Shown here: positions 49,958 through 57,279 of the stretch, piece by piece
How the letters are laid out: the number at the start of each line of letters is the position of its first letter
Position numbering within the stretch: position 1 is the stretch's first letter
IMG/VR virus record: IMGVR_UViG_3300020125_000159
Span: 28,696-92,695 of that record
Strand: one strand, 5' to 3'
DNA: 64,000 nucleotides
Origin: a virus
Position numbers and translations under genes: made by a program
The notes under the pieces: model-generated
Told to the model about the DNA's origin: nothing
Seen by the model: only the letters and a program-made list of their open reading frames with translations
Database searches by the model: none

Positions 49958-51184
49958 TCACTGGCCCGATGTTGCGTTGAAAGTGGTGTCTGGCCTAGAG
50001 ACGAGGAAGAATCCAACCCAACCTAAGTCACTGAAGTGATTTATATGCGAGTGAAACATGAATTCACCAGGGTACTTGTAATTAAACTCGAAAATGCCTC
50101 TATCCCCTTGCTGTAAGGCTACAATATCTGTATATACCCTTGCACTATTAGGCGATCCAGATTCTTGGAAATAACCCATCGTGCCGTGTATGTGGAAGCT
50201 ATTCAATGGATCAAATTCCACAATATTTAAAAGATAAATCCGATAAGGCGTCCCTGTCTTTAAGTTTATCATATGTTTACCCTCATATCCAAATGGCATT
50301 CCATTCACCGAGTAGAACTGATTGTCTGGTCCGTTATTCTCGTCTGACGCTTCTTGTACCGCAGTCAGATTATCACGCATCTGTTGCATTGTAGCTGGGA
50401 CTGTCGGAGCTAAATGACCACTGCCGTTTATACCTGAGTAGCTAAATGTATACGAATTCAGAGTCATTACCATTTCAACCGCATGAGGTCTAGGAGTTGG
50501 AGGATCTATTATCAACATTCCATATAGACCGCGTGAGATATGTTCTTCAACTGGGGCCATATGACAATGATAGGGATAATTACCAACAGGTTGTGCGATA
50601 AAATCATAAGTAAAATTGGTTCCAGGAAATACCATACCGCCTAATCCCATAACTCCATCCATTACGCCAGGGTGGATCGAGTGCATATGCATCGAGTGGA
50701 TGAACGCAGATTCGTTAAGATTCACTAATGTAATCTTTACATGATCGCCTTCTGTCACCCTAATTGTCGGACCTGGTACTGTTCCATTAAAAGTCCACGA
50801 AGGAAACATAACTGGGTCCGTCTTATTCAAACTGATTGGAATAGGTTTGCCTGCGCCATGGTAGTCGTCAACGTATAAAGTAAATTGTCTTAGAATTGTG
50901 CCATTCGGATAAACAGTTACATGACCACATGAGAAATGAGTAAGATATGTAAGATAGTTTGTATTGCCGTATGTCTGGTCTACCGAACAATGCTTTAATT
51001 TATCATACTGTAAAGTATTTAGTTTAACGATTTGTTGGTGTGAAAGTGGTGGGGGTGCAGGTCTATAATGAGGAAATAGAAATGGAAATGATAACGCACC
51101 TGTAAACATTTGAGAAAGTATTAACGCGCCGAACGCACCTACCATCACAAACAAAATGATTAATACGCCGTCTATCCTTATCAA
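49958..51184 (-). CDS. Membrane-anchored two-domain multicopper oxidase, 408 aa
   Basis: An N-terminal membrane helix (about 5-27) is followed by two cupredoxin domains. The copper motifs are intact: His166-x-His168 and His206-Cys207-His208 with His215 in domain 1, and His331-x-His333 and His378-x-His380 in domain 2. That is four HxH pairs for a trinuclear site and one type-1 Cys, in domain 1 only, the two-domain laccase type B layout. Ammonia-oxidising archaea encode many such enzymes. In a virus it is likely an auxiliary gene acting outside the membrane on electrons or copper. Confidence 0.85.
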   Translation of the reverse strand: MIRIDGVLIILFVMVGAFGALILSQMFTGALSFPFLFPHYRPAPPPLSHQQIVKLNTLQYDKLKHCSVDQTYGNTNYLTYLTHFSCGHVTVYPNGTILRQFTLYVDDYHGAGKPIPISLNKTDPVMFPSWTFNGTVPGPTIRVTEGDHVKITLVNLNESAFIHSMHMHSIHPGVMDGVMGLGGMVFPGTNFTYDFIAQPVGNYPYHCHMAPVEEHISRGLYGMLIIDPPTPRPHAVEMVMTLNSYTFSYSGINGSGHLAPTVPATMQQMRDNLTAVQEASDENNGPDNQFYSVNGMPFGYEGKHMINLKTGTPYRIYLLNIVEFDPLNSFHIHGTMGYFQESGSPNSARVYTDIVALQQGDRGIFEFNYKYPGEFMFHSHINHFSDLGWVGFFLVSRPDTTFNATSGQ

Positions 51185-51185
51185 A

Positions 51186-51226
51186 CTCTTAATACCTCTA
51201 ATCTAGGTATATGGTATTAGGAGTTA
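51186..51226 (-). promoter_or_regulatory. Putative promoter/operator of the oxidase gene
   Basis: ATACCT and AGGTAT arms separated by 7 nt lie just upstream of the oxidase start, beside a GTATATGG tract that could serve as a TATA box on the minus strand. Confidence 0.35.
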
Positions 51227-51234
51227 ATATATGT

Positions 51235-51435
51235 TTATACATACTTCCAGACTGAGCCATCACGTTTAACTGCCTTCTTCTCTATTAACGTAATGCGTCT
51301 ACACACGACACACATCAACGGTAAAAATTCGACATATTCGTTTGCTACCATAAAAATATTGCCCTGCTTATAACTAGAAACACATACTTCGAATACTTCG
51401 TTACGATCTACTGGACAGGATAAAATTGCTGTCAC
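51235..51435 (-). CDS. Cys-rich small protein, 66 aa
   Basis: CVVCRRIT plus two further Cys make a plausible zinc site. The start overlaps the SWIM gene stop (ATGA). Confidence 0.5.
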   Translation of the reverse strand: MTAILSCPVDRNEVFEVCVSSYKQGNIFMVANEYVEFLPLMCVVCRRITLIEKKAVKRDGSVWKYV

Positions 51436-51650
51436 GCTTTGATTTCCTCTTTCTTTCTCTTCTTGTAATCAGAATTAAGTTTTATCATTACCTGTCGTAT
51501 GTGGTAACAAGGCGTCTGCTTTAATACCCAATGCATACATTCACATTGTAGTTCCTGTTTACGCCTATCGAATCTAACATTATATTTCTTACCAGATGTT
51601 GTCTGTGAAGGGACATTGAATGAGTTGTCCGAGGTATCGAGGGTTATCAT
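51432..51650 (-). CDS. SWIM-type zinc-finger protein, 72 aa
   Basis: The pattern CECMHWVLKQTPCYHI is the CxCx(n)CxH signature of SWIM domains, which bind DNA or proteins. The preceding FDRRKQELQ strand fits the fold. It is paired with 51235. Confidence 0.7.
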   Translation of the reverse strand: MITLDTSDNSFNVPSQTTSGKKYNVRFDRRKQELQCECMHWVLKQTPCYHIRQVMIKLNSDYKKRKKEEIKA

Positions 51651-51791
51651 TTATTTAGCACCCCAAATACTAGGATCTGATAGCGCTTGAAATATCCCCA
51701 TACCTAATATACCCGTAATTAATAACAATATAACTATAAATAAGGTTTTTGCGTCTTCGATGTTCCTTTTCTCGTCGAATCTTGTTGTCAT
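51651..51791 (-). CDS. Small membrane protein, 46 aa
   Basis: A charged N-terminus then one membrane helix (LFIVILLLITGILGMGIF). Its start overlaps the stop of the gene at 51788. Confidence 0.55.
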   Translation of the reverse strand: MTTRFDEKRNIEDAKTLFIVILLLITGILGMGIFQALSDPSIWGAK

Positions 51792-52024
51792 TGCATTGAC
51801 TCCACCGTTGCCTCACTCATCCAACCTACCTTACGTTCCCAATCAAGACGTTTACGACATAACTTCTTAACCTGATCAGCCTCTTTCTTATGATTTTCGA
51901 TGAGATGTTTGGCTGCCTCTTCTGCGATCAAATCTTGGTTACAATACTTACACTGTACAATATCACCTAAAATAGACACAGCTCGGGCGTATGCGATCCA
52001 TTCTTCCTCTTCTTCTTCTCGCAT
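51788..52024 (-). CDS. C2H2-like zinc-finger protein, 78 aa
   Basis: CKYCNQDLIAEEAAKHLIENH has CxxC then His-x4-His spacing, similar to the protein at 46200. An acidic N-terminus and basic C-terminus flank it. Start overlaps upstream stop (TAATG). Confidence 0.6.
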   Translation of the reverse strand: MREEEEEEWIAYARAVSILGDIVQCKYCNQDLIAEEAAKHLIENHKKEADQVKKLCRKRLDWERKVGWMSEATVESMQ

Positions 52025-52215
52025 TACCTATCTCCTAATATCGCATTGTATTGACAGAAGATACAAAGACAGTCTGACTTTCTTTCATCTTCTAACTGTA
52101 CACCACAAGATGAACAATAGAATTTATGTTGTTTGTGGAACTTATAACTACAATTTCTGCACGTGATACCGCTTGTATGATTGTACAAAATCGCGGAGCA
52201 TCTTGGACACGACAT
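52024..52215 (-). CDS. Multi-zinc-ribbon protein, 63 aa
   Basis: CPRCSAI, CRNCSYK, CSSCGVQ and CIFCQYN give four CxxC pairs, two adjacent ribbons. Confidence 0.65.
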   Translation of the reverse strand: MSCPRCSAILYNHTSGITCRNCSYKFHKQHKFYCSSCGVQLEDERKSDCLCIFCQYNAILGDR

Positions 52216-52220
52216 GTTTC

Positions 52221-52340
52221 TTATTCACTTTGACTCTTTACTCGTCTATGCAAGTCACAAGTTATTATTGAACTAATCTCTTCGAATTCGTTTAATGCGA
52301 GTTCGCAATTACACTTATATTTTATTTTTCTTTCTTGCAT
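52221..52340 (-). CDS. Small Cys-containing protein, 39 aa
   Basis: KCNCEL and a later TCDLH are the only metal-type residues. It overlaps the gene at 52315 by 26 nt. Confidence 0.4.
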   Translation of the reverse strand: MQERKIKYKCNCELALNEFEEISSIITCDLHRRVKSQSE

Positions 52341-52617
52341 GGTACCTTTCCAATGTTTGTCGTGCCTCATCGAACTCTTTTTTCTGTTCCATTTTCTTAA
52401 GTTTCTCTAGCGACTTTTGTTTATCGTATATTTGTGTGCGCTGCCACTGTTCGTCTAGTTCTTTGCGAAGTGTCGATATTGTTTGATGTTTGCTAAGTGT
52501 TTGGTGCATTGGATGATTATCATCCCCTAACGCCTTCAGTTTGTCTTCTTCTTGGAGTTCGCGTATTGCTTCCTTGACTAGCTTTTTGAATAAATCTGGG
52601 TGCATCCAGTCAGTCAT
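52315..52617 (-). CDS. Charged coiled-coil protein, 100 aa
   Basis: Nearly the whole product is a charged helix (LVKEAIRELQEEDKLKALG, KSLEKLKKMEQKKEF). No family recognised. Confidence 0.5.
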   Translation of the reverse strand: MTDWMHPDLFKKLVKEAIRELQEEDKLKALGDDNHPMHQTLSKHQTISTLRKELDEQWQRTQIYDKQKSLEKLKKMEQKKEFDEARQTLERYHARKKNKI

Positions 52618-52666
52618 TCCATATCTGGACGTCCCAGTTCCAATCTATGATATAATTCTCGGTCAT
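52610..52666 (-). CDS. Possible Trp-rich microprotein, 18 aa
   Basis: A short ATG frame (YIIDWNWDVQIW) linked to its neighbours by overlaps (start with the 52663 stop, stop with the 52617 start). Translation is suggested only by the overlaps. Confidence 0.25.
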   Translation of the reverse strand: MTENYIIDWNWDVQIWND

Positions 52667-52839
52667 TTCTGTTCCTCTTGATTGAATGATATGTGTGCCT
52701 TGGTAGTCGTAGAATGATATTTGTCCTGAAATTCCAACCATTCACCTTTGAAAAATAATAGCGTATCTTCTATAGATTCTAATGCGTCTGCTATTCTTTG
52801 TAGTGAATATTCTGTATCTGGATAATCAGGTTCACCCAA
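52663..52839 (-). CDS. Small acidic helical protein, 58 aa
   Basis: TTG start overlapping the upstream stop. SLQRIADALESIEDTLLFF is an amphipathic helix. Function unknown. Confidence 0.5.
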   Translation of the reverse strand: MGEPDYPDTEYSLQRIADALESIEDTLLFFKGEWLEFQDKYHSTTTKAHISFNQEEQK

Positions 52840-53098
52840 TCAGTCTCTGCTCTCCGTCTATACGCAGTAACGTTCTAGATTCTAATGGAACTGGTGAGAA
52901 GATTTCGTATATGTTATTGTTCGGATGTGATTTGCCAAAAAAGTGGTCGTGAGCTTCCTTCGTGCCCGATCTTATCTTTCTATGGCAGATATTGCAGTAT
53001 AGTTTTGAGCCTTTCTTGTTGGCGTACTTGAACATTATTTCCCAAAAGTCTTTTTCTGGTTCCGTAAACTTTGGCATTAGTCTTTGTTCAGTACCCAC
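52832..53098 (-). CDS. C2H2-like zinc-finger protein, 88 aa
   Basis: CNICHRKIRSGTKEAHDHF and KSHP give a CxxC plus His site, similar to U1/C2H2 fingers. An N-terminal helix precedes it. Confidence 0.55.
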   Translation of the reverse strand: MGTEQRLMPKFTEPEKDFWEIMFKYANKKGSKLYCNICHRKIRSGTKEAHDHFFGKSHPNNNIYEIFSPVPLESRTLLRIDGEQRLIG

Positions 53099-53271
53099 TG
53101 GAGGATTTCTTTCTGAATGTAACAGATATGATTAAACTTCTTAATGTCCTTATCACTCCTGTCATACTCTCTATTACATTCTCTGACTATCTGTTTATAA
53201 CGTTTAATTATCTGTTCGATTGGTTTTAGTTCGAATTCGGGTTTTTTTGTAGATTCGATTATTGTTGTCAT
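53077..53271 (-). CDS. Small helical protein, 64 aa
   Basis: Charged and helical (IIKRYKQIVRECNREYDRSD), no metal site. Overlaps the start of the next gene by 22 nt. Confidence 0.5.
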   Translation of the reverse strand: MTTIIESTKKPEFELKPIEQIIKRYKQIVRECNREYDRSDKDIKKFNHICYIQKEILQWVLNKD

Positions 53272-53307
53272 AGGAATCTCTCACTTCACACCTAGTTATG
53301 TTAAGAA

Positions 53308-53487
53308 CTACTCCTTTTCCTCATCAAGTACTTGTTCGAGGAGAGGCTCTGGCATATCGAATTGTGGTTGAGGGTCTACTAGTTGTGCAATATCCACTTT
53401 GGCAGTGTGACAGGCGCATATACAATCAGTCGTCTTAATGAGCTTACAAAAGTCGCAGTGTTTAGTCCTAACGTCAGACACATTCAT
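53308..53487 (-). CDS. Zinc-ribbon protein with acidic tail, 59 aa
   Basis: CDFCKLI and CICACH supply the metal site; the C-terminus is acidic (PEPLLEQVLDEEKE). Confidence 0.6.
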   Translation of the reverse strand: MNVSDVRTKHCDFCKLIKTTDCICACHTAKVDIAQLVDPQPQFDMPEPLLEQVLDEEKE

Positions 53488-53520
53488 ACGGTTAAGTTAT
53501 GTAGTCATGTATTTATTAGT

Positions 53521-53670
53521 TTATTCTTCAAATACTAGAGTAATAGTAGAGCCTCGCCAAGTGTCTTCTTCGAATCGTATACAAAAACACCTCTCGTTGT
53601 CAGACGCCCAACCACAACCGACTTTAGTATGAAGGTATTTGCTATGCCAGCATTTTCCACATAGAGTCAT
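53521..53670 (-). CDS. Cys-rich microprotein, 49 aa
   Basis: CGKCWHSKYLH, CGW and CFCIRF form a zinc-knuckle-like chain. The start overlaps the next gene's stop. Confidence 0.55.
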   Translation of the reverse strand: MTLCGKCWHSKYLHTKVGCGWASDNERCFCIRFEEDTWRGSTITLVFEE

Positions 53671-53834
53671 TGGTCAGGTGGCTCTTGTTTGAAACGACGT
53701 AATACTAGATCACCAGTGCAATGCCCACAAAGATCCATAGACTTGGCATTATTATGATTGTATATGGTCATACTTGCATGTAGTTTATTATCATCGACAA
53801 GATCGTTGCATATATCGCAGAGAATTTGTCTCAA
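53667..53834 (-). CDS. Zinc-ribbon microprotein, 55 aa
   Basis: TTG start. CDICNDL and CGHCTGD are separated by about 32 residues. It ends overlapping the gene at 53670. Confidence 0.55.
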   Translation of the reverse strand: MRQILCDICNDLVDDNKLHASMTIYNHNNAKSMDLCGHCTGDLVLRRFKQEPPDQ

Positions 53835-53936
53835 CTACATATCACTACACGTAAGTGCGAACCCACAGTTTGGGCATTCCAACTTGCAGTGATTTTCCTC
53901 CAACTCTTCACCACAACGGTAACAGGTTTCAGTCAT
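53835..53936 (-). CDS. Zinc-ribbon microprotein, 33 aa
   Basis: CYRCGEEL and CPNCGFAL form a compact ribbon of the rubredoxin-knuckle type. Confidence 0.6.
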   Translation of the reverse strand: MTETCYRCGEELEENHCKLECPNCGFALTCSDM

Positions 53937-54045
53937 GTCTAAACTTCCTTATTTCATATCTCATACCCCAAGCACCGTAGATACTACCAATAACAAACCC
54001 AATACTAATACAGAAAATATTGAATAAAACATCTGTAATTGTCAT
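53929..54045 (-). CDS. Small membrane protein, 38 aa
   Basis: One membrane helix (ITDVLFNIFCISIGFVIGSIY) with a basic end (RYEIRKFRHD). Overlaps the downstream gene by 8 nt. Confidence 0.5.
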   Translation of the reverse strand: MTITDVLFNIFCISIGFVIGSIYGAWGMRYEIRKFRHD

Positions 54046-54046
54046 T

Positions 54047-54124
54047 TTAATTTGGGCACCCACATCGACAGTCTTTTGTTCTTGGCCTATTAGAATAGTC
54101 GTGACAAGAACACAGGCACATCAT
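54047..54124 (-). CDS. Cys-rich microprotein, 25 aa
   Basis: CLCSCHDY and CRCGCP give six Cys in 25 residues. Very short; start within reach of the upstream stop. Confidence 0.35.
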   Translation of the reverse strand: MMCLCSCHDYSNRPRTKDCRCGCPN

Positions 54125-54134
54125 AACAACCACA

Positions 54135-54296
54135 TCAATAGCCTGGGTACTTGGCCTTTAAGTAATTAAGATCGCCCTTGTATTTTTTTCTGTTCTCTTC
54201 GCTTTGTGTCTCGCATACAGCACATACGTCCTTATAGACTGTGAATGCTTCGCAAGTTTTGCACCACGTCGCGTCTCCTTCTTGTTTTGTTTTCAT
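54135..54296 (-). CDS. Zinc-ribbon microprotein, 53 aa
   Basis: CKTCEAF and CAVCETQ form the site, followed by a basic helical tail. Start overlaps the coiled-coil gene stop (ATGA). Confidence 0.6.
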   Translation of the reverse strand: MKTKQEGDATWCKTCEAFTVYKDVCAVCETQSEENRKKYKGDLNYLKAKYPGY

Positions 54297-54775
54297 GTTT
54301 CACCACCCTCTGCTTTCTTAAGCAACTCGTTTAGCTTATAAAGTAAACTGCGGGGGTTAGCTAGATTATCCATGCCTGAAACACACTGTTTTATTTCCTC
54401 CCAAACTTTCTTGTCTACGAATTTATATTCAGTTTCTAGATTCTTTACTACGTTCTTAACTGGTGGTGTATGATAATTTAGTTTCCATTCTTCAAGGTCA
54501 TGTGTACGCCCATCGATACTAGCTACTGACCTTTGTAGTTGACCATTCCATTCTTCAAGGTCTTTTATTTTCTCCTTTAACATATCAAACTCTGTTTTCC
54601 ATATACCAGTATTACCTATAGCTGATGCCTTTTGTTCAAGGTCTTTTACTTTATCCTCTAAATCATTTAAATCTTCATTACTTGAATCTCTATATTCTTC
54701 AAGGTCTACTATCCTAGCTGACATACTTGTAGAACGTGATTCAAGGTCTTTTATTCTGTCTTCGATATAGGTCAT
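54293..54775 (-). CDS. Coiled-coil protein with DLE repeats, 160 aa
   Basis: The protein is mainly a coiled coil with a recurring IKDLE or VKDLE core at about 18-28 residue steps, mirrored at DNA level by repeated TTCAAGGTC on the plus strand. The C-terminal 40 residues look globular. Likely an elongated oligomer; function unknown. Confidence 0.55.
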   Translation of the reverse strand: MTYIEDRIKDLESRSTSMSARIVDLEEYRDSSNEDLNDLEDKVKDLEQKASAIGNTGIWKTEFDMLKEKIKDLEEWNGQLQRSVASIDGRTHDLEEWKLNYHTPPVKNVVKNLETEYKFVDKKVWEEIKQCVSGMDNLANPRSLLYKLNELLKKAEGGET

Positions 54776-54794
54776 TTCTTATTCTCCCCCCTAG

Positions 54795-54920
54795 TCATAT
54801 CTTGAACCCTTTATTTCGTATTCTTATTAACTTGCGGTCTATATGTTTAAAAGCCATAGTGCAACAAGTACAATATAGTATAACCTCATCTAAATCATGA
54901 GCGCAATTATCACATTTCAT
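54795..54920 (-). CDS. Zinc-ribbon microprotein, 41 aa
   Basis: CDNCAHDL and CTCCTMA form the site with a basic C-terminus (RKLIRIRNKGF). Confidence 0.55.
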   Translation of the reverse strand: MKCDNCAHDLDEVILYCTCCTMAFKHIDRKLIRIRNKGFKI

Positions 54921-54923
54921 TTC

Positions 54924-55013
54924 TTATTCATATTTCCACAATCGACATGATTTCAGATGGTGTATTCGTTGACAGTCATCACAGGCTTGTAGCCTACAAT
55001 ATTCGCAGGTCAT
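54924..55013 (-). CDS. Cys-rich microprotein, 29 aa
   Basis: CEYCRLQACDDC and a later CRLW. Four Cys in 12 residues. Confidence 0.45.
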   Translation of the reverse strand: MTCEYCRLQACDDCQRIHHLKSCRLWKYE

Positions 55014-55060
55014 TTCTTACCGTCCTTCAACTTCTTACTGCCTTTCTTTTTCTTGGCCAT

Positions 55061-55315
55061 CTACTGCTTCACCTCCATCAATGAATGTATATCCTTAGCG
55101 ATTGAATTAGGTTTATGAAACATTGTGCCCGCTTCAGGTCCAGTTATGAGTTTTAGCCAGTTAGAGTTAACGCCCATCCTCGCTGCTACGTAATTTCGTG
55201 TTGGATGAGTGTCATATCTTACAGTCAACCTATCTCCGTCCTCTAACTCCCATTCATAGACTCTCGTACCGCTTTTTGTTGTAACGAACATATCTATATG
55301 CGCTATGTCGCCCAT
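55061..55315 (-). CDS. Small protein, 84 aa
   Basis: Beta-rich start (MFVTTKSGTRVYEWELEDGD) then a helical end. A short Lys-rich frame (16 aa, ending near 55014) lies between this gene and 54924. No family recognised. Confidence 0.5.
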   Translation of the reverse strand: MGDIAHIDMFVTTKSGTRVYEWELEDGDRLTVRYDTHPTRNYVAARMGVNSNWLKLITGPEAGTMFHKPNSIAKDIHSLMEVKQ

Positions 55316-55317
55316 AG

Positions 55318-55473
55318 TTATACCTCTATGTTTGTAGTAAATATACGTTGCCCCTTGGCTACCATTCCACGCATTATCCTGATTGCTTCCTGGCCATTAT
55401 GATATTCCCCACTAATCCTATATAGTGCTTCTAAGTTAATGATTAGTCTCTGGTAGTCGCTAAGGGTGGTCAT
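55318..55473 (-). CDS. Small helical protein, 51 aa
   Basis: Helical (QRLIINLEALYRISGEY) with no metal site. Start overlaps the stop of the gene at 55470. Confidence 0.5.
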   Translation of the reverse strand: MTTLSDYQRLIINLEALYRISGEYHNGQEAIRIMRGMVAKGQRIFTTNIEV

Positions 55474-55691
55474 GCGTACCAGAATCCTCCCTCTTCTTCT
55501 TTGATTTTTAGATAGGCCTCTCTTATTTCAGGAGGAACGAATTCAACTAATACCTCATCAATATAGATATGCATTACTTCTAAGTCGTCGGTTTGTTCTT
55601 TCTGAATCTGGTAGAGCCTATTTACTCCATCGTCTATTGTCATGTTGCGATTCCGATCTCCATCTTGATCTTGTCGTAACAGCTGTGACAA
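55470..55691 (-). CDS. Small acidic protein, 73 aa
   Basis: Helical and acidic (YIDEVLVEFVPPEIREAYLK). It overlaps the zinc-ribbon gene at 55640 by about 50 nt in another frame, so the true start may be the ATG at 55643. Confidence 0.45.
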   Translation of the reverse strand: MSQLLRQDQDGDRNRNMTIDDGVNRLYQIQKEQTDDLEVMHIYIDEVLVEFVPPEIREAYLKIKEEEGGFWYA

Positions 55692-55843
55692 ATCTTTATG
55701 CCCTGATGTTTTTCCAATACGACGTCAGACGACTCGAACAATATCATGAACAATTCTCCGAATGGTGTGTCTAGCGTTCTACCGCACAACTTACATTTAG
55801 GAGGATTTCTCGTTATCTTAATGTCGGCGTCGGCAGTAATCAT
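55640..55843 (-). CDS. Zinc-ribbon protein, 67 aa
   Basis: CKLCGRTLDTPFGE and CHSCYDKI form a typical phage-type ribbon. Start overlaps the upstream stop (ATGA). Confidence 0.6.
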   Translation of the reverse strand: MITADADIKITRNPPKCKLCGRTLDTPFGELFMILFESSDVVLEKHQGIKICHSCYDKIKMEIGIAT

Positions 55844-56088
55844 GTTTGTTTTAAATCCTTCAAATGATTCTTGGTTAAAATATAGAGAAGTTCTTTGTTT
55901 ACGCGATTCACATTCTTTAAAAGTTCGTCAATCTCAGTTATAGCCTGCTTTAGTTTGGGTAATTCCTCGACTGCCTCTTCTAGGTCGTATACACGGTCGT
56001 CCAGTTCGGCTATCATTTCGTCTTGTCCTTCCATCAATATTTCACGCAGGGCCTCTTTGATTTCATTTCGGAGTTCCACAGATAACAA
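55840..56088 (-). CDS. Coiled-coil protein, 82 aa
   Basis: The product is one long acidic/charged helix (MIAELDDRVYDLEEAVEELP). Possibly oligomeric. No family recognised. Confidence 0.5.
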   Translation of the reverse strand: MLSVELRNEIKEALREILMEGQDEMIAELDDRVYDLEEAVEELPKLKQAITEIDELLKNVNRVNKELLYILTKNHLKDLKQT

Positions 56089-56113
56089 TTAACAATAGAA
56101 TACTTTTAAATAC

Positions 56114-56203
56114 CTATTTGAGGGGTATAGGGAAGATATCACTCTCTGGTTCGTCATCTTCGTCTTCTGGTCGGGGCTTGTCTGCTAATACTAGGCTTTT
56201 CAT
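56114..56203 (-). CDS. Small acidic protein, 29 aa
   Basis: Acidic tail-like sequence (RPEDEDDEPESDIF). It overlaps another possible short frame (56154-56294, 46 aa, Pro-rich) in a different frame; only one of the two may be translated. Confidence 0.35.
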   Translation of the reverse strand: MKSLVLADKPRPEDEDDEPESDIFPIPLK

Positions 56204-56309
56204 GCCAAATCTGGGTATCAGCAAGTGGCGAAGGTTCAACTAAGTCACAGGGTATAGGGGGTTTATCGGATTTAAACGAATTAATACCTAACATGATAGT
56301 AAGAATGTT

Positions 56310-56372
56310 CTAGTGGCAATAGTGGTAAACCCTATATACCTCGTTTACCATACATATAATGAGGTAAAACAA
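56310..56372 (+). promoter_or_regulatory. Promoter/operator upstream of plus-strand microprotein run
   Basis: A CTATATA tract (TATA-like) and TACCTC/GAGGTA inverted arms lie within about 50 nt of the ATG at 56374. The arms resemble those near 48552, 51186 and 61311. Confidence 0.35.
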
Positions 56373-56373
56373 A

Positions 56374-56523
56374 ATGAATAACCAAATAAACGAGGGACAA
56401 AAATGTAGAAACTGTGGTCATGATGTTGATCTACACAATTGCGATCCTCATGGAAATGACGATTGCTGTGGACGAACAACGGAAGGCGGTCAATGTGATT
56501 GCAAGGACTGTGAGAGGAAATGA
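56374..56523 (+). CDS. Cys-rich zinc protein, 49 aa
   Basis: CRNCGHDV, NCDPH, DCCGR and CDCKDCERK give about nine Cys plus His, consistent with two zinc sites. Start of a coupled plus-strand run. Confidence 0.55.
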   Translation: MNNQINEGQKCRNCGHDVDLHNCDPHGNDDCCGRTTEGGQCDCKDCERK

Positions 56524-56699
56524 CTAAGAAATGTGGCAATTGTGATAAAGTTATGACAGAGGAAGAAGTCAAAAAAGACAGATGGATAACAACGTCTCAG
56601 GTTGGCCTACGACTTGTATGTGACTATTGTAATGACCAATGGAGAGTTAGATCGGCAGACGAAATTTGGGCTGGACTGAGAGGAGTTAAGGAGAAATGA
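56520..56699 (+). CDS. Zinc-ribbon protein, 59 aa
   Basis: CGNCDKV and CDYCNDQW about 33 residues apart. ATGA overlaps on both sides. Confidence 0.6.
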   Translation: MTKKCGNCDKVMTEEEVKKDRWITTSQVGLRLVCDYCNDQWRVRSADEIWAGLRGVKEK

Positions 56700-56854
56700 C
56701 CACTCCACAATTCGAACAAAGGTTAGACGTAACAAGAGAGGAATTACAGATTATTTATGTAGCACTAGATATAGCAGTAAAAAGAAATAGAGGATTAGAC
56801 ATATACAAGAATCTACTAAAGAAGGTCAGAGAGGCATTAGACCGCTATGACTAA
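56696..56854 (+). CDS. Small helical protein, 52 aa
   Basis: Amphipathic helices (LDVTREELQIIYVALDIAVK), no metal site. ATGA overlap upstream; the stop overlaps the next start. Confidence 0.5.
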   Translation: MTTPQFEQRLDVTREELQIIYVALDIAVKRNRGLDIYKNLLKKVREALDRYD

Positions 56855-56954
56855 GATAGTAAAGATAGACGACAACACATACGAGTACGTGACTTCGCAA
56901 GCAAAATACAAAGAGTCATTTGCAGACGCACTAACGAGGTTGTTCGGGCATTGA
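56847..56954 (+). CDS. Antitoxin-like microprotein, 35 aa
   Basis: VKIDDNTYEYVTSQAKYKESF is homologous to the C-terminal part of the protein at 25586. Probably a small ribbon-type DNA-binding or partner protein. No cognate toxin is recognised. Confidence 0.5.
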   Translation: MTKIVKIDDNTYEYVTSQAKYKESFADALTRLFGH

Positions 56955-57178
56955 AACCATTACGAGTATATTGCGCCAAATGCAACGTCACTATCAAGGA
57001 CTATCGGGTGCTAGCGGAGCACAATCTAGCGCATATGGACCATGAGGTAGTATCGAAGTATTTTGTTACATGTCGCAAGTGTGGGACAAGCGACAAGGCT
57101 TATGATTATGATACCGCTATGGACTTGGTAATGACACATTCGACGTATTACTGGCACAACACAAGGATCGTGACGTAG
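56951..57178 (+). CDS. Two-site zinc-finger protein, 75 aa
   Basis: TTG start overlapping the upstream stop. CAKCNVTIKDYRVLAEHNLAH is C2H2-like, and CRKCGTSD followed by His residues makes a second site. Confidence 0.6.
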   Translation: MKPLRVYCAKCNVTIKDYRVLAEHNLAHMDHEVVSKYFVTCRKCGTSDKAYDYDTAMDLVMTHSTYYWHNTRIVT

Positions 57179-57180
57179 CA

Positions 57181-57279
57181 ATTAGAGAGGAGGAAAAATG
57201 TCCAAGGTGCGGAGAAAAGGGATATGGCACCACTAAATATTATTTGATATGTGGCTCATGTGGATACGTTGAAAAATAG
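57181..57279 (+). CDS. Zinc-ribbon frame without normal start, about 32 aa
   Basis: The frame contains CPRCGEKG and CGSCGYV, a clear ribbon, but no ATG, GTG or TTG precedes it. It may be a remnant or use a rare start. A GAGAGGAGG tract precedes an out-of-frame ATG. Confidence 0.3.
   Translation: MREEEKCPRCGEKGYGTTKYYLICGSCGYVEK

Noticed and set aside
49958-51184. Copper nitrite reductase (NirK)
   Set aside because: Four complete HxH motifs indicate a trinuclear copper site, as in two-domain laccase-type oxidases, not the three-His type 2 site of NirK.
55014-55064. Lys-rich 16-codon frame
   Set aside because: It is too short and compositionally biased to support as a gene, although it lies in a row of coupled microproteins.
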